Origin: Pseudomonadota bacterium
GTDB taxonomy: Bacteria; Myxococcota_A; UBA796; SXON01
Reading direction: 5' to 3'
Length of the DNA: 7,035 nt
NCBI GenBank assembly: GCA_005776735.1
Contig: SXOM01000429.1
Coordinates: forward strand, 1 to 7,035
Position 1 is the first letter of the stretch, and each line of letters begins with the position of its first letter. The position numbers and the translations under genes are program-made. Shown in pieces: positions 1 to 5,205 of the stretch. The notes beneath the pieces are model-generated. The model was given only the letters and a program-made list of their open reading frames with translations, did not search any database and was not told where the DNA came from.

Positions 1-2
1 CA

Positions 3-971
3 CCGCCGGCACCGCCCCCGGCCCCGACGCCCTTCTCGGGGCCCACGCCGACCGGGTCGCGCCTCGCGCCGCGCCCCGGCGTGCCCACTCCTGCCGCTTT
101 TCCGCCGCGCCCCGCCACGGCCGGCGCGGTCGTCATCGGCAGCGCCGACGACCTGCCCACGCTCGACACCCACACCACCGCCCTGCACAGCCTCGCCGAG
201 CGCGACGACTGCTCGGTCGAGGAGCTCGAGCAGTTCCTCGCCAAGGAGCCCGGGCTCATCTCGGTGGTGCTGCGGACGAGCAACAGCGCGTACTACCGGT
301 CGCCGAAGATCATCACCAACCTGCGGGACGCCATCGTGCGCATGGGCGTCCGCCACACCGTGGCCGTCCTGCTCGAAGCGACGATGCAGCGCTCCCTGCA
401 GCTCCCGAGCGCGCAGGCCCAGCGGCGCCTCGCCGCCGCGTGGGCCAACGCGCGGCTCACGGCGCGGCTCACCCGCCGCCTCGCCCAGTGGGGCGCGTTC
501 TGCCGCCCGGAGGACGCCTACCTCGCGGGGCTGATGCACAACCTCGGCGAATGGGTGCTCATCTGGCGCTTCTTCCGGAAGGAGGGCGAACAGAGCCTCG
601 GCGCCTTCACCGCCGAGGGGCCGAAGATCATCGCCCAGCACGAAGTGGTGGGCCAGGCCACCGCGCTCAAGTGGGGGATGCCGCCGCTCGTGCAGTCGTT
701 GTGCGGCGCCCACCACCAGCCGCGCCGGGGCGAGCTGCCGCGCGACCGCTCGCTACGGCTGTCCGCGCTCGCGAGCTGGACGCTCGCCCGCGCCCTGCTC
801 GGCGAGTACCTCCAGGGCTACCCGGAGGCCGACGTGGCCGCGGCCATCGAGCCGTTGGGGCTCACCCCCAACGTCAAGACGGCGCTCACCACGGAGTGCG
901 CGCTGTGCGTCAGCGACCTCGCCACCGACGGCGCCCCGTTGGACGCCGTCGTGGCCGCGCTGCGCACCTGA
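3..971 (+). CDS. HDOD-domain signalling protein, N-terminus probably outside window
   Basis: An HDOD domain (PF08668, a degenerate relative of HD phosphohydrolases used in bacterial signalling) covers about residues 22-215, counted from the GTG at 81. The LPTLDTHTTALHSLAE start, the AKEPGLISVVLRTSNSAYY stretch and NLRDAIVRMGVRHTV are typical. Of the HD-type metal ligands, H153, H187 and H211/H212 are visible, but the central HD pair is H153-N154 (LMHNLGE), so metal-dependent catalysis is doubtful and a protein-interaction or signalling role is likelier. The GTG at 81 has no Shine-Dalgarno sequence. The same frame stays open to the left edge and reads as a Pro/Ala/Thr-rich stretch with 25 of 26 third positions G or C, so I infer a linker to an upstream domain; a second frame is also open there, so this is not proven. 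The stop is TGA at 969-971. It is convergent with the DUF2325 gene. Domain call is strong; substrate, partner and true start are unknown. Confidence 0.85.
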   Translation, partial: PPAPPPAPTPFSGPTPTGSRLAPRPGVPTPAAFPPRPATAGAVVIGSADDLPTLDTHTTALHSLAERDDCSVEELEQFLAKEPGLISVVLRTSNSAYYRSPKIITNLRDAIVRMGVRHTVAVLLEATMQRSLQLPSAQAQRRLAAAWANARLTARLTRRLAQWGAFCRPEDAYLAGLMHNLGEWVLIWRFFRKEGEQSLGAFTAEGPKIIAQHEVVGQATALKWGMPPLVQSLCGAHHQPRRGELPRDRSLRLSALASWTLARALLGEYLQGYPEADVAAAIEPLGLTPNVKTALTTECALCVSDLATDGAPLDAVVAALRT

Positions 972-975
972 CCGC

Positions 976-990
976 CGCGGCTCAGCCGCG
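976..990. terminator. Possible bidirectional terminator hairpin between convergent genes
   Basis: CGCGGC (976-981) and GCCGCG (985-990) form a perfect 6-bp all-GC stem whose 3-nt loop (982-984) is the stop codon of the minus-strand gene. It begins 5 bp after the HDOD stop. No T-tract follows on either strand, so intrinsic termination is uncertain; in DNA this GC-rich short stems also arise by chance. Confidence 0.3.
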
Positions 991-2442
991 CGCGGCCAAC
1001 GGGTCGAGGAATCGCTCGATCGCCCGCCGGATGCGCGCGATGCCATAGCCCTTGTCGACGTGCACCCAGTCCACCCCGCACTCGCGCGCGGCCGGCAGGA
1101 TGATCTCGTCGGCGTCGTGGCCCACGAACCCGCCGAGGATGATCACGATGTCGACCTTGCCCGAGCGCAGGCGGTCGCGCACCGTCTGGAGGTGCTTGCC
1201 CTTCCCCTCGGTGCCCACCCAGTCGAGCTCCTGGAAGCCGAACGACTGCTCCAGGCGAACCCGGTTGGGCTCGCGCGGGTCGCCGCCCACCAGCACGCCC
1301 CGGCGGAACCGCGTGCGACCCCACCACGCCCAATCGGGCGGCAGCGGCGGCGCCTTGTCGTCGTCTTCCCCCTCGGAGGGCTCGGCGTCTTCGCGCAGTG
1401 CCCGCCGCAGCCCGCGGAAGTCCTGGGTGTCGAAGAGCTCGGCGTGGCCGGAGCACAAGCGCAAGAGCCGCGGGTCGGTGTTGCGCACCCCGCCGTCGAG
1501 CGCCTTGCGCACGAGGCCCTTGAACTGGGTGGCCACCGCGTCCATCGCTTCGGCGGGCGCGGACTCGAACTCCGGCGCGAACGCGCTGATCGCGCCGAGG
1601 AGCTTCTCCGCGTTCTCGCGCACCGTCGGCGCTTCGCCGCCGCCGGGAAGGCGGGCGGTGTAGGCGTCGGCGTCCGCCGTCCAGCTCCCGCGCGTGGGCA
1701 GGTGCCCGCGCGAGAGGCCGTTGACCCACCCCGGCTGCTCGCGCTTGGACCACGCGCTGAGCATGGAGAAGCTGTCGTCGAGGCGGGGACCGCTGATCCC
1801 CATCTCGTCCTGCGCACGCCTCAGGCGCGCGGTGACGAGGCCCACGAGCGTGCGCTGCACCTCGCGCGGGAGGGCGCGCCAACGGTCCGCCTCGCGGATC
1901 ACGTTGTACAGCACGAGGACCTCGGCGTCCGCGTCGTCCCGGGGGGTGCCCAGCACCTCGACCACGCGGCCGAGGAGCTCTTCCCAGTTCGTCGCGACGC
2001 CCTCGGGACGCACGGCGGCGCCAGTCTCGAAGTGGCGCGCGAGGCCGCGGATGCTGTCGCCGGTGGCGACCGGCGGGCGCGACACGATCGTGGCGCCCTC
2101 GCGAATGGTGCGGCGGACGACCACCGTCTCCGGGCCCGACTCCACGCGCACCGGCGTCCGGATCGACTCCGCGAGCGACGCAGGCGGCCCGCCGAGCTCG
2201 ACGTCGCCGAGGCGCACCTTGCCGCCGAGCTCTGCCCACAAGACCAGCCCCTCCAGCAGCTCGTCGGCCAAGCGCCGACGGTCCTCGGCGAGCTGCTCCT
2301 TGAGCTCCGGGTCCACGTCTTGGGTGATCCACTTCTGCAAGCGACCGGCGCGCTGCAACAAGGCATCCAAGGCCGCTTCTCGGGAATCGTGAACACCCGA
2401 GACAGCACCCTTGAGCGCCCCCTCTTCGGGACGTACTGGCAT
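982..2442 (-). CDS. DUF2325-type C-terminal domain protein with long uncharacterised N-terminus
   Basis: This encodes 486 residues. The ATG at 2442 is chosen because AGGAGG (2451-2456 on the minus strand) lies 8 nt before it; the frame extends to a GTG at 2529 without such support. Residues 377-480 resemble DUF2325 (PF10087): a glycine turn VLVGGDPRE (383-391), the strand VDIVIIL followed by GGFVGHDADE (430-446), and DKGYGIARI near 463-471, giving an alternating beta/alpha pattern like a small Rossmann-type fold. An acidic and proline-rich linker (about 345-368, with EGEDDDK) precedes it. The first ~345 residues match nothing I recognise; residues 20-75 are charged and helical, possibly coiled coil. 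There is no signal peptide or membrane segment, so it is probably cytoplasmic. DUF2325 has no established biochemical function that I know. It stands alone: convergent with the HDOD gene, divergent from the lipoprotein gene. Confidence 0.8.
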   Translation of the reverse strand: MPVRPEEGALKGAVSGVHDSREAALDALLQRAGRLQKWITQDVDPELKEQLAEDRRRLADELLEGLVLWAELGGKVRLGDVELGGPPASLAESIRTPVRVESGPETVVVRRTIREGATIVSRPPVATGDSIRGLARHFETGAAVRPEGVATNWEELLGRVVEVLGTPRDDADAEVLVLYNVIREADRWRALPREVQRTLVGLVTARLRRAQDEMGISGPRLDDSFSMLSAWSKREQPGWVNGLSRGHLPTRGSWTADADAYTARLPGGGEAPTVRENAEKLLGAISAFAPEFESAPAEAMDAVATQFKGLVRKALDGGVRNTDPRLLRLCSGHAELFDTQDFRGLRRALREDAEPSEGEDDDKAPPLPPDWAWWGRTRFRRGVLVGGDPREPNRVRLEQSFGFQELDWVGTEGKGKHLQTVRDRLRSGKVDIVIILGGFVGHDADEIILPAARECGVDWVHVDKGYGIARIRRAIERFLDPLAARG

Positions 2443-2450
2443 CGTTGGGC

Positions 2451-2456
2451 CCTCCT
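2451..2456 (-). promoter_or_regulatory. Ribosome binding site for the DUF2325 gene
   Basis: The minus strand reads AGGAGG here, a perfect Shine-Dalgarno core, with 8 nt to the ATG at 2442-2440. It decides that start over the upstream in-frame GTG at 2529. Confidence 0.8.
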
Positions 2457-2533
2457 GGCCGCACCCCTCCGATAACACGACGCGCCGCGCGCGTGAATAC
2501 CTCAGGCCACCTCGACGTCCATGGAACACCTAC

Positions 2534-2539
2534 GAGGAG
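2534..2539 (+). promoter_or_regulatory. Ribosome binding site for the acidic lipoprotein gene
   Basis: GAGGAG lies 6 nt before the ATG at 2546. It supports that start over the upstream in-frame ATG at 2411, which would run through the DUF2325 start region on the opposite strand and destroy the signal peptide. Confidence 0.75.
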
Positions 2540-2545
2540 TACAAA

Positions 2546-2953
2546 ATGCGCAGCGCAACCGCCCTGTCCACCCTGTTGGCGTCGGGATGCATCGTGTACG
2601 CCGACCCGGATCCGGGCCCCGCGCCGGTCAACGACCCGCCGGTCATCGAATGGGCCGATGCGAGCTGCTTCTACGACGAATACTACCGCGACGACGTGTG
2701 GTGGTTCGAGGCCGACCTGCGTGACGACGAGGGCCTCGACGACGTGGTGGCGGTCTACGCCGACGTGTACGACGGCCTGACCGAGGAGTGGGTCGACGCC
2801 TTCGAGCTGTACCACGACGGCGGCCACACCTGGTACTCCGCGTGGCAGGAGGACAGCACCTGGCTCGACTGTGACCACTACGACTACATCGTCGACTTCG
2901 TCGCCGAGGACGTGGTCGGCGAGGGTGAGGCCTACACCGTCGTGCTGTACTAG
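2546..2953 (+). CDS. Small, extremely acidic putative lipoprotein
   Basis: This encodes 135 residues and begins after a good GAGGAG site. The N-terminus MRSATALSTLLASGC has one Arg, a short hydrophobic core and an LASG-C lipobox, so lipidation at C15 and export are likely, although the signal is shorter than usual. A Pro-rich spacer (22-32) follows, then one compact domain. By my count the mature part has 33 Asp/Glu against only two Arg (48, 59) and no Lys, with 12 Tyr and 7 Trp. C41 and C109 could form a disulfide. Alternating hydrophobic and acidic patches such as DVWWFEADLRDD (50-61) and DVVAVYADVYDG (66-77) suggest a beta sandwich, perhaps Ig- or cadherin-like; that is inference. Acidic clusters suggest calcium or another cation as ligand, also inference. 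No family is recognised. It may be monocistronic, since a strong hairpin follows its stop. Confidence 0.72.
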   Translation: MRSATALSTLLASGCIVYADPDPGPAPVNDPPVIEWADASCFYDEYYRDDVWWFEADLRDDEGLDDVVAVYADVYDGLTEEWVDAFELYHDGGHTWYSAWQEDSTWLDCDHYDYIVDFVAEDVVGEGEAYTVVLY

Positions 2954-2977
2954 CCGGACGCTGCGCGCACGGTCGCC

Positions 2978-3027
2978 GCGGCGCCCGCGAGGTCCCGCCC
3001 GGCGAGCGGCCGGTCGCGGGGCGCCGC
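2978..3027 (+). terminator. GC-rich stem-loop after the lipoprotein gene
   Basis: The arm at 2978-2990 (GCGGCGCCCGCGA) pairs with 3014-3027 (TCGCGGGGCGCCGC) over 13 bp with one bulged G, enclosing a 23-nt loop. It starts 24 bp after the lipoprotein stop and ends before the glutaredoxin promoter-like sequence, a sensible place for a terminator. No U-tract follows, so it could instead be an mRNA-stabilising hairpin. Confidence 0.45.
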
Positions 3028-3037
3028 CCCCAACCGC

Positions 3038-3066
3038 TTGCAAGACCGCGGCGCGGGGCCTACCCT
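3038..3066 (+). promoter_or_regulatory. Candidate sigma70-type promoter for glutaredoxin-YhhN operon
   Basis: TTGCAA (3038-3043) and TACCCT (3061-3066) are separated by exactly 17 bp; they match the -35 consensus at 4/6 and the -10 consensus at its three most conserved positions. The hexamer ends 6 bp before the glutaredoxin ATG, so transcription would start at or within a few bases of the A of ATG. Assignment is by pattern only. Confidence 0.45.
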
Positions 3067-3072
3067 GCGTGC

Positions 3073-3327
3073 ATGAAGACCGTCACCATCTACAGCACGG
3101 AGTGGTGTAGCTACTGCAACGCGGCGAAGCGGTTCCTCACCGGGAAGGGCATCCCGTGGGAGGACATCGACCTGACCGAAGACGACGCCGGTCGTGTCGC
3201 GCTCGAGGAGCGTACCGGGCGCCGCACCGTTCCGCAGATCTTCGTGGGCCCCGTGCACATCGGCGGCTACGACGATTTGCGCGCGTTGGACAACCAGGGC
3301 GGCCTCATGCCGCTGGTCGAGGGCTGA
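3073..3327 (+). CDS. grxC: Glutaredoxin (GrxC/glutaredoxin-3 type)
   Basis: This 84-residue protein has the normal length for a bacterial glutaredoxin 3, a cytosolic thiol-disulfide oxidoreductase that uses glutathione to reduce disulfides or remove glutathione from proteins. The redox motif is W-C12-S-Y-C15 after the first beta strand (KTVTIYST); the usual form is CPYC, so Pro is replaced by Ser here. TVPQIF (52-57) gives the cis-proline loop at P54, and IGGYDDL (63-69) is the family's glutathione-binding turn. The ATG at 3073 is the first residue of the fold, so the start is secure although no Shine-Dalgarno sequence precedes it. The next gene starts one base after its stop, so the two are probably co-transcribed. 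The dithiol site argues against the monothiol CGFS iron-sulfur class. The symbol is by similarity of type; orthology to E. coli grxC is not shown. Confidence 0.93.
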   Translation: MKTVTIYSTEWCSYCNAAKRFLTGKGIPWEDIDLTEDDAGRVALEERTGRRTVPQIFVGPVHIGGYDDLRALDNQGGLMPLVEG

Positions 3328-3328
3328 G

Positions 3329-3895
3329 GTGCTGCTCTGGAGCGCCGGCGCCGCGACCGCAGCGGCGTACGTGGTGGGCGTGGCCCGCGGGAAGAAGGGC
3401 TGGCCCAAGGTGCTGCCGGCGCTCCTGGTGGCGGCCGCGGTGTTGCCGCACAGCGCCGTGGCGACCGCCGCGTTCGTCGCGTGCGCCGCGGGCGACGCGC
3501 TCCTGCTCGACAAGGACCGGTTCTTCCTGCAGGGCCTCGCCGCGTTCCTCGTCGGGCACCTCCTCTTGGTGCCGACGTTCTGGGCCGGCACGCCGTCGGT
3601 GCCCCTGATGGTGGCCGTGGCGGCCCTGGTGGGCGGCATGTCCGTGCTCCTGGTGCCGCGGGTGCCCGGGGCCCTGCGGGTGGCCATCCCGGTGTACGCG
3701 CTCGCGATCGGCGCGATGATCCTCTCCACCGGGCACGCGCCGCGCATCGCGCTCACCGGGGCGGCGACGTTCGCGTTCTCGGACAGTGTGCTCGCGACGA
3801 ACCGTTTCGTGCGGCCGCTCCCCCACGCCGAGGTGATCGTGATGACGACGTACTACGCGGCGGTGCTCCAGCTCGGGTACGCGCTGCTCGCGTGA
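3329..3895 (+). CDS. YhhN/TMEM86-family membrane protein, probable lysoplasmalogenase
   Basis: This encodes 188 residues and is almost wholly hydrophobic, with about eight membrane segments (roughly 1-18, 27-40, 43-58, 66-84, 91-109, 117-133, 141-156, 169-187). The family signatures are G55-D56 followed by LLLDKDRFFLQGLAAFLVGH (57-77, H77), and FAFSDSVLATNRF (148-160, S151-D152), then the Y175-Y176 segment. Family members (PF07947; mammalian TMEM86B and bacterial YhhN) hydrolyse the vinyl-ether bond of lysoplasmalogens to an aldehyde and a glycerophospho-base. The GTG at 3329 is preferred because GAGGG (3319-3323) stands 5 nt before it inside the end of the glutaredoxin gene and the first helix starts at once; the frame extends upstream to 3194 but only as an overlap of glutaredoxin. 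Translational coupling with glutaredoxin is likely. Family call is strong; substrate is inferred from the family. Confidence 0.88.
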   Translation: MLLWSAGAATAAAYVVGVARGKKGWPKVLPALLVAAAVLPHSAVATAAFVACAAGDALLLDKDRFFLQGLAAFLVGHLLLVPTFWAGTPSVPLMVAVAALVGGMSVLLVPRVPGALRVAIPVYALAIGAMILSTGHAPRIALTGAATFAFSDSVLATNRFVRPLPHAEVIVMTTYYAAVLQLGYALLA

Positions 3896-3958
3896 GGTCC
3901 CCATAGACGACGTTCGCATCGCCTATGCCGCGACGGGCGTCAGAATGGGCCGACGCCG

Positions 3959-3975
3959 ATCGGGCGACCCCCGAT
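3959..3975 (+). terminator. Short hairpin downstream of YhhN gene
   Basis: ATCGGG (3959-3964) and CCCGAT (3970-3975) make a 6-bp stem with a 5-nt loop, about 63 bp after the YhhN stop, directly abutting the GTGCGACA repeat. It may end the glutaredoxin-YhhN transcript; there is no T-tract, and its contact with the operator-like repeat may instead be part of that element. Confidence 0.25.
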
Positions 3976-4005
3976 GTGCGACATTTCGACGCAATTCTGT
4001 CGCAC
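3976..4005. promoter_or_regulatory. Inverted repeat GTGCGACA-N14-TGTCGCAC, putative operator
   Basis: Exact 8-bp arms at 3976-3983 and 3998-4005 have centres 22 bp apart, about two helical turns, as expected for a dimeric DNA-binding protein. The element sits about 100 bp before the regulator's GTG. Two more copies of the half-site flank the region before the downstream GGDEF-EAL gene, which suggests a shared regulator and possible autoregulation. Confidence 0.55.
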
Positions 4006-4105
4006 CTCGCCACCCAAACACGCCGAAATTCCGTCCACAAAAAACCCCGATCCACACCGCGCTTTGGGGACTATCCGGCTCGGCGGCGCCGGGATATTCC
4101 AACTC

Positions 4106-5068
4106 GTGTACGAGTCGTCGACGTCCCCTCACGAGGCCTGGGCTCACCTCCCGCCGATGCGGGCGTTGGTCGAGACGTTGGACGCGCTGGCCCGCAAGGA
4201 CGTGGTGGTGTCGCTCGTCGGTGAAGGCGGCACCGGGAAGGACCTGCTCGCCCACCGGCTGCACCTGCGCTCCCATCGGGCGCACGGCCCCTACGTGGTG
4301 GTCCCGTGCGGCACGCTCTACGATGCGACGCTGGGGGGCGATCTGTTCGGCGTCCAGGCCGACGGGGCGCGCTCCGGACAGCCGGGCAAGCTCGAGCTCG
4401 CCGACCACGGCACGCTGGTGCTCGACGACGTCGCGGCGCTGCATCCCGCGTCGCAGGAGCGCCTCCTGCGGTTCCTCGAGCTCGGCCGCCTGGTCCGCGA
4501 CGGCGGCACCGAGCGGGTCCGTTGCGACGTGCGGCTGGTGTGCACCAGCCGGCGCCCCCTGGAGGACGAGGTGGCCGCCGGGCGGCTCGCGGCCGAGCTC
4601 TTCTACCGCGTCCAGGGGATCAGCCTCCGCGTGCCGCCGTTGCGCGAGCGCCTCGCCGAGTTGGCGAGCCTCACCGAGCACTTCTCGGCCGAGCTGAGCC
4701 GCCGCCACGACGTGCTCCCGCCCCGCCTCACGCGCGAAGCGCGCGCCGCGCTGTTGCGCCACGGTTGGCCGGGCAACATTCGCGAGCTCCGCAACGTGGT
4801 CGAGGGCCTGTGCCTGATGCGCGGCGGCCGCCCGGTGCGCCTGTCCGACCTCCCGGCCTACATCGCCGCGCCGTCCGCAGCGCCCGCCACCATCACGCTT
4901 CCCCTCGACCGCCCGTTGGCCGAGCTGCGCTCGCGCATCATCCACGCGGTGCTCGACGCCGAGGGGGGCCACCAACGCCGCGCGGCCGACCGGCTCGGCA
5001 TCAGCACGCGCACACTCCAGCGGCAGTCCCGCGCACGCTCCGACGATGCGGACGCCGACGACGTCTGA
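4106..5068 (+). CDS. AAA+ regulator of NtrC type with Fis HTH, lacking GAFTGA
   Basis: This encodes 320 residues from GTG 4106. The AAA+ domain (about 8-250) shows Walker A GEGGTGKD (39-46, K45), LFG (80-82), Walker B GTLVLDDV (102-109), VPPLRER (176-182) and HGWPGNIRELRNVVE; a Fis-type HTH (HTH_8) spans 274-309 (GGHQRRAADRLGISTRTLQR). These are hallmarks of sigma54 activators. However, the L1 loop after LFG reads VQADGARSGQP, so GAFTGA is absent and the loop about three residues short. Walker B has D107-D108 instead of Asp-Glu, and the first Arg of the usual FRxDLxxR stretch is Ala (A162), R168 being kept. There is no receiver, GAF or other sensor domain. It probably binds DNA and may still use ATP, but contact with sigma54 is unlikely. 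Other starts: ATG 3974 (364 aa, poor codon bias, inside the operator-like repeat), TTG 4064, ATG 4157. The GGDEF-EAL gene follows after 137 bp. Confidence 0.85.
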   Translation: MYESSTSPHEAWAHLPPMRALVETLDALARKDVVVSLVGEGGTGKDLLAHRLHLRSHRAHGPYVVVPCGTLYDATLGGDLFGVQADGARSGQPGKLELADHGTLVLDDVAALHPASQERLLRFLELGRLVRDGGTERVRCDVRLVCTSRRPLEDEVAAGRLAAELFYRVQGISLRVPPLRERLAELASLTEHFSAELSRRHDVLPPRLTREARAALLRHGWPGNIRELRNVVEGLCLMRGGRPVRLSDLPAYIAAPSAAPATITLPLDRPLAELRSRIIHAVLDAEGGHQRRAADRLGISTRTLQRQSRARSDDADADDV

Positions 5069-5205
5069 CGCCGCCCTGGGACAAAATGTCGCACCCCCAA
5101 CCGGTCCAACCGACCGAAGTGCGACCAAACTTCCGATGCCGCATCCCGCAAATTCAGCATCGAACCTCTTTGTTTCGTCCACATCCTGACGATAGGCGGA
5201 GCACG
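5069..5205. other. Intergenic region before the GGDEF-EAL gene
   Basis: These 137 bp are lower in GC than the flanking genes. They hold TGTCGCAC (5087-5094) and GTGCGACC (5119-5126), with a 9-bp-period direct repeat CCAACCG (5097-5103 and 5106-5112) between them. No GG-N10-GC sigma54 promoter occurs between the second half-site and the start codon. A TTGTTT (5170-5175) is a possible -35 element but lacks a clear -10 partner. Confidence 0.55.
5087..5126. promoter_or_regulatory. Paired half-sites TGTCGCAC-N24-GTGCGACC, putative operator
   Basis: One exact copy (minus orientation, 5087-5094) and one 7/8 copy (plus, 5119-5126) of GTGCGACA face outward with centres 32 bp apart, about three helical turns. 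On the minus strand the first copy extends to GTGCGACATTTTG, matching GTGCGACATTTCG at 3976-3988 in 12 of 13 bases. The second half-site lies 80 bp before the ATG of the GGDEF-EAL gene, a normal activator position. The 7/8 form also occurs once inside coding DNA (1313-1320), so that half is the weaker one. Confidence 0.5.

Larger units (their letters stand above)
2443..2545. promoter_or_regulatory. Divergent intergenic region, presumed promoters for both genes
   Basis: These 103 bp separate the start codons of the DUF2325 gene (minus) and the lipoprotein gene (plus), so both promoters should lie here or overlap the coding ends. I see only weak candidates: on the minus strand a TTATCG/TGTTAT-like element near 2470-2476 with TTCACG about 16 bp upstream; on the plus strand nothing convincing. 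The role follows from gene orientation, not from recognised elements. Confidence 0.35.
3896..4105. other. Intergenic region before the AAA+ regulator
   Basis: About 210 bp lie between the YhhN stop and the chosen regulator start. The stretch 3974-4075 is clearly less GC-rich than its surroundings, and its in-frame codons have many A/T third positions, so I treat it as non-coding despite an open frame from ATG 3974. It holds a small hairpin, ATCGGG (3959-3964) with CCCGAT (3970-3975), and the GTGCGACA inverted repeat. A weak GATATT (4093-4098) could be a -10 element but has no good -35. Confidence 0.6.

Noticed and set aside
1313..1320. GTGCGACC copy inside the DUF2325 gene
   Set aside because: It is a single unpaired 7/8 match within coding sequence and is most simply explained by chance; it serves as a caution on the weaker half-site at 5119.
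1060..2475. 471-codon open frame on the plus strand
   Set aside because: It is antisense to the DUF2325 gene, which has a perfect ribosome site and recognisable C-terminal motifs; the plus-strand product is His/Arg-rich and domainless.
2411..2545. 45-codon N-terminal extension of the lipoprotein from ATG 2411
   Set aside because: It overlaps the 5' end of the DUF2325 gene on the opposite strand, lacks a ribosome site and would bury the lipoprotein signal; GAGGAG before 2546 fixes the start.
818..3043. 741-codon open frame on the minus strand
   Set aside because: It runs antisense or out of frame through the HDOD end, the DUF2325 gene, the lipoprotein and the glutaredoxin upstream region; its translation is Arg/Gly/Ala-rich low-complexity, typical of a shadow of GC-rich codon bias.
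4066..4080. GG-N10-GC spacing resembling a sigma54 promoter before the regulator
   Set aside because: Only the GG and GC dinucleotides fit; the -12 TTGC and the -24 TGGCAC context are missing, and such spacing is common by chance in GC-rich DNA.
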